Shown: one piece after another, positions 1 to 6,013 of the stretch | How the letters are laid out: every line of letters starts with the position of its first letter | Numbering within the stretch: position 1 is the stretch's first letter | Assembly (NCBI GenBank): GCA_019752975.1 | Contig: JAIELM010000137.1 | Coordinates: 1-6,673 of the forward strand | Length of the DNA: 6,673 bases | DNA from: Undibacterium sp. | GTDB lineage: Bacteria; Pseudomonadota; Gammaproteobacteria; Burkholderiales; Burkholderiaceae_D | Reading direction: 5' to 3' | Made by a program: the position numbers and the translations under genes | Notes under the pieces: model-generated | Databases searched by the model: none | What the model was told of the DNA's origin: nothing | The model's input: the letters and a program-made list of their open reading frames with translations, nothing else

Positions 1-2123
1 AGCGCTTGATTACGACCAGCGTCTTGTGTGGCGGCGCGGCGTGCGCGAGCTTGGCTCCCAATGTGTTATGGGCGCAAGAACCGACTCAGGTAGCCGCAGC
101 ACCCGGAGGACAAAAACTCGATGCTAACGCAGGCGTACTGAACTTGGTCAATGCAGATATCGAATTGGTGGTCAAATTGATCGGTCATTATACCGGCACG
201 ACCTTTGTGATTGATCCTAGGGTAAAGGGACAAATTAGTTTGGTCTCCGAAAAACCTTTGAGTAAGGATCAGGCTCTCAAACTCCTGACCTCGACCTTGC
301 GTATGGCCGGTTTTGCCGTTGTGACTTCGGATGGCTTTTCTAAAGTAGTACCTGAAACTGACGCCAAATTTCAAGGCGGACCGACCACACCAAAAGGCGT
401 CAGGGGCGATCAAATCATTACTCAAGTTTTTCGCATCAATTATGAAGCGGCGAACAATATTGTTACCGCCTTGCGTCCTTTGATTTCGCCGAATAATGTG
501 ATCAATGTCAATCCCGGTAATAACTCCATTGTCATCACCGATTACTCCGACAATATGCGCCGCATGGGCGAGGTGATTGCCTTATTGGACGTGCCTTCGA
601 ATCCTGAGTTGGAAATTATTCCAATTAAACATAGCGTTGCCAGCGATGTCGCAGCGATGGCAAATCGTTTAACCGAAAGTAACCAGGCGGGAGGAGATTC
701 GGGACGCACCGTCATTATGGCCGATTCGCGTACGAATTCCGTTTTGGTGAAAGCGCCGTCGGTAGCGCGTGCTAATTTGGTTAAATCCATAGTCGAAAAA
801 TTAGATCAAGCGACCGATCTACCAGGGAATGTTCATGTTGTATATTTAAAAAATGCAGAAGCAGTTAAATTGGCGGGCACTCTACGTTCTATTTTGAGTG
901 GCGATACTTCGCAACAAAGTAGCAATAGTTCGCAAAACAATAGCAATAATCTTGCTCCACAAGCGCCATCAAATACCCCAGGGTTAGGTAACACAGGTAG
1001 CACATTAAGTTTGCCAATTAGTAGCTCAAGTAATACGCAAAGTAGTGGCGGAGGCGGTGGTTTTATTCAAGCGGATCCTGCTACCAATACCTTAATCATT
1101 ACAGCCAGCGATGCGGTTTACCGAAATCTACGTGGTGTGATCGATCAACTAGATGCGCGACGTGCGCAAGTGTATATTGAGACCTTGATCGTTGAAGTTT
1201 CTACCGATAAAGCCAATGAGCTCGGCATAGAGTGGCTAGGGGCAACAGGAAATAGTAATAGCGATTATCGTTTAGGCGCGGTGACTTCCTATCCTAACGA
1301 TAAAGGTTTTCTGGGTGCGGGAGGGAATGTTGCGGCACAGGCTGCAGCCTTAACTGGTAAAGGCTTGAGCATCGGTTTGTTTAAGCAAGTCGGTGGACAA
1401 TTGGGTCTAGGTGCGCTAGCACACGCCTTGACTACGGATGGGAACTCGAATGTACTTTCGGTTCCTAATTTGGTGACATTAGACAATGAGGAAGCCACCA
1501 TTGTTGATGGTAAAAACGTCGGTATCGTGACAGGGCAATATACTTCCGCTACCTCGGGTACTGCAGGGTCAAACCCTTTCCAAACCATAGAACGTAAAGA
1601 CGTGGGTATTAAGCTCAAGGTCAAGCCACAAATTTCTGAAGGTGGCACGGTGAAATTAGCCATCGCACAGGAGGTCTCTAGCGTGAGTAATGTAGGTGAG
1701 ACGGGCAGTGTGGGCATCACCACGATTGTGCGCTCGCTTTCTACCAATGTATTAGCCGAAGATGGTCAAATCGTCGCCTTGGGTGGCTTGATCCGCGATA
1801 CCGGCGAAGATACCGTCGAAAAAGTGAGCTTCTTAGGGGATATTCCTTTCATCGGCAACCTCTTTAAGTATAAAAGACGTAAAGGCGGTAAGGTCAATTT
1901 AATGGTTTTCCTAAGGCCAACGGTGATTCGTACAGCGGAACAAAGTAGCAGCGTGTCCTTAGATCGTTATGACTACTTACGCACTGAGTATTTACGTGCC
2001 ATAGAAAAAGACACCAATTCAGAACTCCTTAAATTGGAAAAAGGTAAGCTCATTACACCAGCAAATGTGGAGCGTAAAGATAGTGGTAGTGCTTCAAAAT
2101 CCGATCCACGCGAAGGCAAATAA
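1..2123 (+). CDS. gspD: Type II secretion system secretin GspD (5' end truncated by window edge)
   Basis: Outer-membrane secretin of the T2SS, which multimerises into the gated channel for folded periplasmic exoproteins. The reading frame is open to the window edge and the first in-frame start is only a TTG at 6, so the true start is probably a little upstream. Numbering from that TTG, residues 1-23 look like the hydrophobic part of a Sec signal peptide ending in LWA|Q. Then come N0 (about 44-116), three ring-building N1-N3 domains (about 140-200, 203-268, 275-383) and the secretin barrel domain (about 388-640). The barrel shows VPNL (486-489), GGLIRD (593-598) and the FLGDIPFIGNLF signature (609-620). 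N3 carries a Ser/Asn/Gln/Gly-rich insert at 299-352. About 705 residues is normal for GspD. The N0 domain distinguishes it from a bare pilus secretin, although PilQ-like proteins also carry N0. The following gspE supports the T2SS assignment. It lies upstream of gspE in the same operon. Confidence 0.95.
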   Translation, partial: RLITTSVLCGGAACASLAPNVLWAQEPTQVAAAPGGQKLDANAGVLNLVNADIELVVKLIGHYTGTTFVIDPRVKGQISLVSEKPLSKDQALKLLTSTLRMAGFAVVTSDGFSKVVPETDAKFQGGPTTPKGVRGDQIITQVFRINYEAANNIVTALRPLISPNNVINVNPGNNSIVITDYSDNMRRMGEVIALLDVPSNPELEIIPIKHSVASDVAAMANRLTESNQAGGDSGRTVIMADSRTNSVLVKAPSVARANLVKSIVEKLDQATDLPGNVHVVYLKNAEAVKLAGTLRSILSGDTSQQSSNSSQNNSNNLAPQAPSNTPGLGNTGSTLSLPISSSSNTQSSGGGGGFIQADPATNTLIITASDAVYRNLRGVIDQLDARRAQVYIETLIVEVSTDKANELGIEWLGATGNSNSDYRLGAVTSYPNDKGFLGAGGNVAAQAAALTGKGLSIGLFKQVGGQLGLGALAHALTTDGNSNVLSVPNLVTLDNEEATIVDGKNVGIVTGQYTSATSGTAGSNPFQTIERKDVGIKLKVKPQISEGGTVKLAIAQEVSSVSNVGETGSVGITTIVRSLSTNVLAEDGQIVALGGLIRDTGEDTVEKVSFLGDIPFIGNLFKYKRRKGGKVNLMVFLRPTVIRTAEQSSSVSLDRYDYLRTEYLRAIEKDTNSELLKLEKGKLITPANVERKDSGSASKSDPREGK
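900..1061 (+). repeat. Low-complexity Ser/Asn/Gln/Gly-coding segment inside gspD N3 domain
   Basis: These 54 codons (residues 299-352 counted from the TTG at 6) split the N3 domain between its first strand-helix part and the 'ADPATNTLIIT' strand. The first part is rich in Ser, Asn and Gln, the middle contains Pro and Gly, and the end is a run of five Gly. Related GspD proteins carry a disordered loop at this place, so it is best read as a flexible loop facing the channel lumen. The reading frame is kept. Confidence 0.7.
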
Positions 2124-2128
2124 AAGTT

Positions 2129-3559
2129 ATGGCAGAGAATCGATTATTGCCTTTCGCTTTTGCGCGAGACTTCTCACTATTGGCCAACCGACGTGAGGAT
2201 GTAGAAGGCGCACCAGTAGAATTGAAAGTCTCAAAAGAGACCAAACAAGCGGCGATTTTGGAAGCAGGTCGGCGCTTTGGACGGGTTCAGTTGACGGTCT
2301 TGCCTCATGCTGAATTATTGCTAGCGATCGCCAGAGCGTACGCTGGTTCCGGCGGTGATGCTGCTGACGTGGTAGGTGAAGTTGAGTCGGATATGGACTT
2401 GGCCAAGCTGATGCAGGATATGCCGGCGATTGAGGATTTACTCGAATCTGCGGATGATGCCCCGGTGATCCGTATGATTAATGCGCTACTCACGCAAGCT
2501 TTGCGTGAAGGAGCTTCGGATATCCACATCGAACCTTTTGAACAAATTTCGGTGGTGCGTTTTCGAGTTGACGGCGCATTGCGTGATGTAATTCGTCCAA
2601 AAAAAGCCATACACGCCTCCTTAGTATCGCGTATCAAAATTATGGCGCAACTTGATATTGCCGAAAAACGCCTACCGCAAGATGGTCGCATCACTCTACG
2701 CATAGGTGGCAAGCCGGTCGATGTGCGGGTTTCCACTTTGCCGACTGGGCACGGTGAACGTGCGGTGTTGCGCTTATTGGATAAAGAAGCGGGTAAATTG
2801 GACTTAAGTCATCTCGGTATGAGTGTCGAGGTACTAACGCAGTTTGATCAATTGATTGCGCAACCACATGGCATCGTCCTAGTAACTGGTCCAACTGGTT
2901 CAGGCAAGACCACCACATTGTATGCAGCCCTGTCACGAGTCAATGCTGGTACCACTAATATTTTGACGGTGGAGGATCCAATTGAATACGAATTGGCGGG
3001 CATAGGCCAAACCCAAGTCAACGCTAAAATCGACATGACTTTTGCCAAGGCGCTGCGGGCGATTTTGCGTCAAGATCCTGACGTTATCATGATAGGTGAA
3101 ATCCGCGATCTAGAAACGGCACAAATCGCTGTACAAGCTTCCCTAACTGGCCACTTAGTATTGGCCACCTTACACACCAATGACTCCGCAGCTGCGGTGA
3201 CCCGCTTGCTGGATATGGGCATTGAGCCTTTCTTGCTATCCTCGTCTTTACTCGGCGTGGTAGCGCAAAGGCTAGTGCGCAAGCTCTGTAATCATTGCAA
3301 AGTTAACGATAATGGTGTGTGGAAGTCGGTCGGTTGCGAACATTGCGGACACACTGGCTATCAAGGTCGTCTCGGCGTATATGAGCTACTCCTGACTACG
3401 GAAGCGATTTCAGCGCAAATTCACCATCAAGCGTCCGAAGCAGAAATCCGCATCGCCGCGCAGGGCGATGGCATGAAGTCCATGCGTGAAGATGGACAAC
3501 GTTGGCTGGACGCGGGGATTACCACGAGAGAAGAGTTATTGAGGGTGACCAAAGAGTAA
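2129..3559 (+). CDS. gspE: Type II secretion system ATPase GspE
   Basis: Hexameric cytoplasmic ATPase that powers pseudopilus assembly in the T2SS, docking on the inner-membrane platform (GspL/GspF). The 476 aa show an N-terminal GspE domain (about 1-75), a linker, the N2 domain (about 110-215) and a RecA-like motor. Walker A is GPTGSGKTT at 254-262 (K260), the Asp box VEDPIEYE is at 281-288, Walker B runs to catalytic E324 in MIGEIRD, and the His box has H342 and H349. A four-Cys zinc site is present as C387/C390 and C403/C406, with only 12 residues between the pairs, shorter than the roughly 30 in Vibrio EpsE. The ATG at 2129 lies 5 nt after the gspD stop. The only Shine-Dalgarno-like sequence (GAAGG, 2112-2116) is 12 nt away, so translation is probably coupled to gspD. 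PilB or other type IV pilus ATPases are the alternative, but the N-terminus and the gspD neighbour favour GspE. A strong terminator follows. Confidence 0.95.
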   Translation: MAENRLLPFAFARDFSLLANRREDVEGAPVELKVSKETKQAAILEAGRRFGRVQLTVLPHAELLLAIARAYAGSGGDAADVVGEVESDMDLAKLMQDMPAIEDLLESADDAPVIRMINALLTQALREGASDIHIEPFEQISVVRFRVDGALRDVIRPKKAIHASLVSRIKIMAQLDIAEKRLPQDGRITLRIGGKPVDVRVSTLPTGHGERAVLRLLDKEAGKLDLSHLGMSVEVLTQFDQLIAQPHGIVLVTGPTGSGKTTTLYAALSRVNAGTTNILTVEDPIEYELAGIGQTQVNAKIDMTFAKALRAILRQDPDVIMIGEIRDLETAQIAVQASLTGHLVLATLHTNDSAAAVTRLLDMGIEPFLLSSSLLGVVAQRLVRKLCNHCKVNDNGVWKSVGCEHCGHTGYQGRLGVYELLLTTEAISAQIHHQASEAEIRIAAQGDGMKSMREDGQRWLDAGITTREELLRVTKE

Positions 3560-3568
3560 GATTGGAGT

Positions 3569-3607
3569 TGCATCCGCTATGCTTACAATCAGCGGGTGCA
3601 TTTTTTT
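3569..3607 (+). terminator. Intrinsic terminator after gspE
   Basis: A 10-bp stem (TGCATCCGCT at 3569-3578 with AGCGGGTGCA at 3591-3600, one G-U pair) encloses a 12-nt loop and is followed directly by seven T residues (3601-3607). It starts 10 nt past the gspE stop, so it should end the gspDE transcript here. Confidence 0.9.
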
Positions 3608-3629
3608 GATCATTTTTTGAAGAATGGGC

Positions 3630-3656
3630 TAAAGCTTTATTAAATCCTGCCGTTAC
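3630..3656 (+). promoter_or_regulatory. Candidate sigma-28 (FliA) flagellar promoter
   Basis: TAAAGCTT (3630-3637) and GCCGTTAC (3649-3656) are separated by exactly 11 nt. The enterobacterial FliA consensus is TAAAGTTT-N11-GCCGATAA, so 7 of 8 and 6 of 8 positions match, including the hallmark TAAAG and GCCG. The expected transcription start is near 3663, leaving a leader of about 20 nt before the YjfB-like gene. The match to the consensus is direct; use by FliA is inferred and agrees with the motility link of the downstream family. Confidence 0.7.
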
Positions 3657-3682
3657 TCTTGTTGTAGATAAGGGGAATTGTC

Positions 3683-3889
3683 ATGGATATTAATGGAATT
3701 GCAAGTATCTCTAGCTCTTTAGCGAATGTGGGTGTGAGTCAGCAAGTGAGTATTGCGGTCTTAAAAAAAGCGCTAGATGTGAGTGAAGAAGGGGCGGTCG
3801 CCTTGATTGAAGCGATTCCTAATTCCGGTGCCAATACTGTACCTAACTTGCCACCCAATCTTGGGCGAAATGTGAATACTACGGCCTAG
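3683..3889 (+). CDS. YjfB-family putative motility protein
   Basis: This 68-aa protein resembles the YjfB family of small putative motility proteins. It starts with MDINGIA, followed by a Ser-rich helix, a 'VSIAVLKKALDVSEEGAVALIEAI' type helical segment (about 22-46), and a Pro/Asn-rich tail ending in a 'NLGRNVNTTA' element that matches the usual 'LGxxID' family ending. It has no signal peptide, membrane segment or cysteine. Its biochemical role is unknown; family members are usually found in flagellated bacteria. The ATG at 3683 has a good ribosome site (AGGGGA, 3671-3676, 6 nt away). A FliA-like promoter lies just upstream and a strong terminator just downstream, so the gene is a one-gene transcript, probably expressed with late flagellar genes. 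No other flagellar gene is in the window. Family assignment is by pattern recognition and is fairly secure; function is not. Confidence 0.8.
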   Translation: MDINGIASISSSLANVGVSQQVSIAVLKKALDVSEEGAVALIEAIPNSGANTVPNLPPNLGRNVNTTA

Positions 3890-3909
3890 CCGATATTTAA
3901 TTTTCATTG

Positions 3910-3938
3910 AAAAACAGCGCGTAGGCGCTGTTTTTTTT
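3910..3938 (+). terminator. Intrinsic terminator after the YjfB-like gene
   Basis: A perfect stem (AAAACAGCGC at 3911-3920 with GCGCTGTTTT at 3925-3934) with the 4-nt loop GTAG is followed by T residues through 3938. It begins about 20 nt after the stop codon. It also separates this unit from the hemerythrin promoter just downstream. Confidence 0.93.
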
Positions 3939-3960
3939 CATTTGGGGTTTCTACCTCAGA

Positions 3961-3966
3961 TATAAT
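3961..3966 (+). promoter_or_regulatory. Candidate sigma-70 -10 element for the hemerythrin gene
   Basis: A perfect TATAAT lies 31 nt before the ATG at 3998, giving an expected start near 3973 and a leader of about 25 nt. The -35 region is poor (TTCATT at 3937-3942 with an 18-nt spacer is the best fit) and overlaps the T-tract of the preceding terminator. There is no TGn extension. The -10 match is clear, but promoter strength is uncertain. Confidence 0.6.
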
Positions 3967-3997
3967 CCCATCCTATTCAAATTTGGGAAAAATCCTC

Positions 3998-4402
3998 ATG
4001 TCAAACCAGCCTTGGAAATGGTCGGATCGCCTCAGCTTGCAACATGCCGAGATTGACGCAACGCATCAGGAGTTTGTGAGTTTATGCGCCGCTTTGTCGC
4101 ATGATGATGGGCTAGACTTTATACAAAAACTCGATGCGCTGATTGCTCATACGCTTACCCATTTTGAACAAGAAAATCAGTGGATGCGTGAGACACATTT
4201 TCCACCAGCTGGTTGTCATCAAACCGAGCATGAGACAGTTTTGCAACTGATGCAGGAAGTGCGATTGCGCGTGATCGACGGGGAGCTTGATTTGGGTCAG
4301 CGTTTGGCGGAAGAGTTGCCACATTGGTTCGAGCACCATGTTGATACGATGGACAATATGCTAGCGCGCCACTTGCTCAATGTGGCGTCTGTGTCGGCCT
4401 AG
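3998..4402 (+). CDS. Bacteriohemerythrin (single-domain hemerythrin)
   Basis: A 134-aa cytoplasmic four-helix protein that should bind O2 reversibly at a non-haem di-iron centre, for oxygen storage, delivery or sensing. All seven iron ligands are visible in family order: H23 (IDATH), H55 and E59 (HFEQE), H74 and H78 (HQTEH), and H114 and D119 (HVDTMD). The N-terminal tryptophans (W6, W8) and the length fit bacterial single-domain hemerythrins. There is no fused chemoreceptor or cyclase domain. I prefer the ATG at 3998, which follows a GGGAAAA stretch (3985-3991) and the TATAAT promoter. An in-frame TTG at 3983 would add five residues but has no ribosome site and sits very close to the expected transcription start. 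The gene stands alone, between the terminator of the YjfB-like gene and a convergent S4-domain gene 16 nt away. The physiological role (motility, O2 supply to oxidases, or other) cannot be told from the sequence. Confidence 0.92.
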   Translation: MSNQPWKWSDRLSLQHAEIDATHQEFVSLCAALSHDDGLDFIQKLDALIAHTLTHFEQENQWMRETHFPPAGCHQTEHETVLQLMQEVRLRVIDGELDLGQRLAEELPHWFEHHVDTMDNMLARHLLNVASVSA

Positions 4403-4418
4403 GGTTTTTTGCTTAGGA

Positions 4419-4637
4419 TTAAGTTTGCACCGCGATTTCTACTTCGCCGAGTCGGACAATTTGTCCAGGGCGGATTTTTGCGGTTTTGCGTAATTCGGTT
4501 TTGCCGTCTACTTTGACTTGTCCACCGGCGACTAATACTTTGCCAGCGCCGCCGCTTTCACATAAGCCTACTAATTTCAGTAGTTGATTGAGCTCTACGT
4601 ACTCACCCTCTACGGAGAAACTGACTTTTTGCTTCAT
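4419..4637 (-). CDS. Small S4-domain RNA-binding protein (YbcJ-like)
   Basis: A 72-aa protein made almost entirely of one S4 RNA-binding fold, similar to Escherichia coli YbcJ. The core '[24 protein letters not shown]' (about 17-40) gives the two helices and the turn. It is followed by the '[21 protein letters not shown]' strand-loop-strand (about 42-62) that is typical of S4 domains, with basic residues placed to contact RNA. Family members are thought to bind structured RNA, but the target is not established. The start is the ATG whose complement is at 4635-4637, preceded on its own strand by AGGA (complement of 4644-4647) with 6 nt spacing. The gene is convergent with the hemerythrin gene (16-nt gap, no hairpin seen between them) and divergent from the bufferin-type cluster. 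I saw no convincing promoter for it. Confidence 0.88.
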   Translation of the reverse strand: MKQKVSFSVEGEYVELNQLLKLVGLCESGGAGKVLVAGGQVKVDGKTELRKTAKIRPGQIVRLGEVEIAVQT

Positions 4638-4747
4638 CTTTCTTCCTAAAAATTGAACGTCGGAACAGCAGAATACACTATTTTTATTACTTTACTAGTT
4701 GTTTAAATGTGGGCAGAATGTGTTTGGGAAAGTTTTTTCCTCGGTTT

Positions 4748-4772
4748 GTAAGGATGTTTGTATCTGCTCGAC
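4748..4772 (+). promoter_or_regulatory. Possible ECF-sigma-type promoter upstream of bufA
   Basis: GTAAGG (4748-4753) and CGAC (4769-4772) are 15 nt apart, resembling the GTAAC...CGAA layout used by several extracytoplasmic-function sigma factors. Bufferin-type clusters are controlled by such a factor (SigF) in Caulobacter. The fit is imperfect (last bases of both elements and the spacer), so this is a tentative call. Confidence 0.25.
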
Positions 4773-4791
4773 TACTTGCTGTAGTTCGATC

Positions 4792-4820
4792 TTGTGTCTA
4801 TGGTTGGTATTTCATATTTT
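4792..4820 (+). promoter_or_regulatory. Possible sigma-70-like promoter upstream of bufA
   Basis: TTGTGT (4792-4797) and TATTTT (4815-4820) are separated by the optimal 17 nt. They match the consensus hexamers at 3 and 4 of 6 positions. Transcription would begin near 4827, leaving a leader of about 17 nt that still includes the GGAG ribosome site. This competes with the ECF-like candidate further upstream. Confidence 0.3.
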
Positions 4821-4843
4821 CCACTTTTTTTGGAGTCAATAAA

Positions 4844-5131
4844 ATGAGTAATAAAGCGATGATAGCAGTAGCCTTAGCTGGTTTAATGGTCGGTGGTGTT
4901 GCAACAGCGACAGATGCACCAAAAACAGAAAAATGTTTTGGCATAGCCAAAGCCGGACAAAACGATTGCGCTAGCAAAGCGGCAGGACATTCTTGCGCTG
5001 GTCAGGCAAAAAAAGATATGGACGCCAATGAGTGGAAAAAAGTCCCAGTCGGTTCTTGCGAAAAAATGGGCGGCAAAGTTGAGGTCAAGGCGGCACCTGC
5101 GGCCGCTAAAGCAGAAGCTTCAAAGTCCTAA
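4844..5131 (+). CDS. bufA: DUF2282-family bufferin-type RiPP precursor (BufA)
   Basis: A 95-aa exported precursor peptide. Residues 1-22 form a Sec-type signal peptide (Lys4, hydrophobic 5-20, cleavage expected after ATA at 20-22). The mature part has exactly four Cys, C31, C42, C51 and C72, in the hallmark DUF2282 context: [15 protein letters not shown], then HSCAG, then [11 protein letters not shown]. An Ala/Lys/Glu tail (about 82-95) follows. In this family the MNIO enzyme converts some cysteines to 5-thiooxazoles, and the periplasmic product chelates copper. I expect the same here because bufB and bufC follow directly. Which cysteines are changed cannot be read from the sequence. The ATG at 4844 has GGAG (4832-4835) 8 nt upstream. 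The longer frame from the GTG at 4709 would bury the signal peptide and lacks a ribosome site, so it is rejected. Confidence 0.9.
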   Translation: MSNKAMIAVALAGLMVGGVATATDAPKTEKCFGIAKAGQNDCASKAAGHSCAGQAKKDMDANEWKKVPVGSCEKMGGKVEVKAAPAAAKAEASKS

Positions 5132-5170
5132 TTTTTCTTGGGCGCTTTTCCCGCTAGTAAGCCAGGACCA

Positions 5171-6013
5171 ATGCCGAGTCAGCTTCAGGGCAATGGTCTG
5201 GGTTTGCGCACCGCGCATTATCGCCAGTTTTTAGACGCGCCTGTGGCTATTGATTGGCTCGAGGTGCATTCTGAGAATTATTTTGGTGAAGGTGGTTTTG
5301 ATCTCTATGTACTCGATACCTTAGCCAAGGATTATCCGATCAGCTTGCACGGTGTAGGCTTAGGGCTAGGTTCGGCTCATGGGGTCGATGCACGACATAT
5401 TAAAAAACTGCAAAATCTTGTCTCCAGAGTAGAGCCTGCCTTAGTCTCAGAGCATCTGTGCTGGGGGAGTATTACAGGACGTCATTTGAACGATTTGCTG
5501 CCGTTACCCTTGTCGCAGCAAGCGCTAGATCTGATGTGTGATCGAGTCGACTATCTCCAAAATGCTTTGCAAAGAACGATCTTAGTTGAAAACGTATCGA
5601 CCTATTTACGCTTCAAGGATGATGCCATGTCCGAGGCTCAATTTCTATGTCAACTAAGCCAAAGGTCGGGTTGCGGTATCTTGTTGGACGTGAACAATCT
5701 CTACGTGAATCAATGCAATCATGGCGAAGATGCACTGACTGCAATTGCACAGTTTTCCCAATTACCTCGGCATAAAATAGGTGAGATTCATCTAGCTGGT
5801 CATCTGTGTTTAGACAACGTCGTGATTGACGATCACGGGAGCAGAATTGTTCCGGCCGTGTGGGATTTGTATCATGCGGTATGTCGCCAGATTGCGACCG
5901 ATATTCCGACTTTAATCGAATGGGATACTGATATTCCAGCGTTGTCGGTATTGTTAGACGAAGCGAGTTTGGCACAGGCCATTCGTGAGCGTAGTGATTC
6001 TGGATCCATATGA
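5171..6013 (+). CDS. bufB: DUF692/MNIO family peptide-modifying enzyme (BufB)
   Basis: Multinuclear non-haem iron-dependent oxidase with a TIM-barrel fold, expected to oxidise cysteines of BufA in the cytoplasm. In the 280-aa form the family motifs appear in order: GLGLR (9-13), EVHSEN (31-36), [10 protein letters not shown] (58-67), SEHLCW (93-98), VENVSTYL (139-146), [10 protein letters not shown] (171-180), EIHLAGH (205-211), DDHG (220-223) and IEWDTDIP (249-256). The His, Asp, Glu and Asn residues that ligate iron in MNIOs such as MbnB lie in these blocks, and none looks lost. The start is uncertain. The ATG at 5171 has AGGA only 3 nt away. A TTG at 5138, 6 nt after the bufA stop, would add 11 residues but has no ribosome site. 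Either way bufB is co-transcribed with bufA. It overlaps bufC by ATGA. DUF692 proteins also modify other precursors, but the DUF2282 neighbour points to bufferin chemistry. Confidence 0.92.
   Translation: MPSQLQGNGLGLRTAHYRQFLDAPVAIDWLEVHSENYFGEGGFDLYVLDTLAKDYPISLHGVGLGLGSAHGVDARHIKKLQNLVSRVEPALVSEHLCWGSITGRHLNDLLPLPLSQQALDLMCDRVDYLQNALQRTILVENVSTYLRFKDDAMSEAQFLCQLSQRSGCGILLDVNNLYVNQCNHGEDALTAIAQFSQLPRHKIGEIHLAGHLCLDNVVIDDHGSRIVPAVWDLYHAVCRQIATDIPTLIEWDTDIPALSVLLDEASLAQAIRERSDSGSI

Larger units (their letters stand above)
4638..4843. other. Divergent intergenic region between the S4 gene and bufA
   Basis: This 206-nt AT-rich region carries the upstream signals of both genes. On the minus strand it holds the ribosome site of the S4 gene (complement of 4644-4647). 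On the plus strand it holds two promoter candidates for bufA and its ribosome site GGAG (4832-4835). A short imperfect palindrome, GGAAA-GTTT-TTTCC (4727-4740), is also present. No recognisable CueR-type or CopR-type copper operator and no RNA gene was found. A reading frame open from a GTG at 4709 into bufA exists but is probably not translated. Confidence 0.6.

Noticed and set aside
1289..1747. A 152-codon minus-strand frame within gspD
   Set aside because: It is the antisense of the conserved secretin domain; composition is typical of a shadow frame and no domain is recognisable.
3601..3620. Direct repeat of TTTTTTGA in the T-rich stretch after the gspE terminator, as a possible repeat or insertion scar
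   Set aside because: It is a short homopolymer-based repeat, explained by the terminator T-tract and local AT richness.
4727..4740. Short palindrome GGAAA-GTTT-TTTCC as an operator or terminator
   Set aside because: A 5-bp AT-rich stem occurs easily by chance in this AT-rich region; it matches no known copper operator and lies too far from a gene end to be a terminator.
4709..4843. N-terminal extension of bufA from a GTG at 4709, adding 45 residues
   Set aside because: It has no ribosome site, would place the signal peptide in the interior, and does not resemble DUF2282 proteins; the ATG at 4844 has GGAG at good spacing.
5135..5158. Possible attenuator hairpin between bufA and bufB
   Set aside because: Only about three consecutive pairs form (GGG with CCC), without a T-tract, too weak to support.
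5028..5234. A 68-codon plus-strand frame overlapping the end of bufA and the start of bufB
   Set aside because: It lies in a different frame across two well-supported genes and has no recognisable domain or ribosome site.
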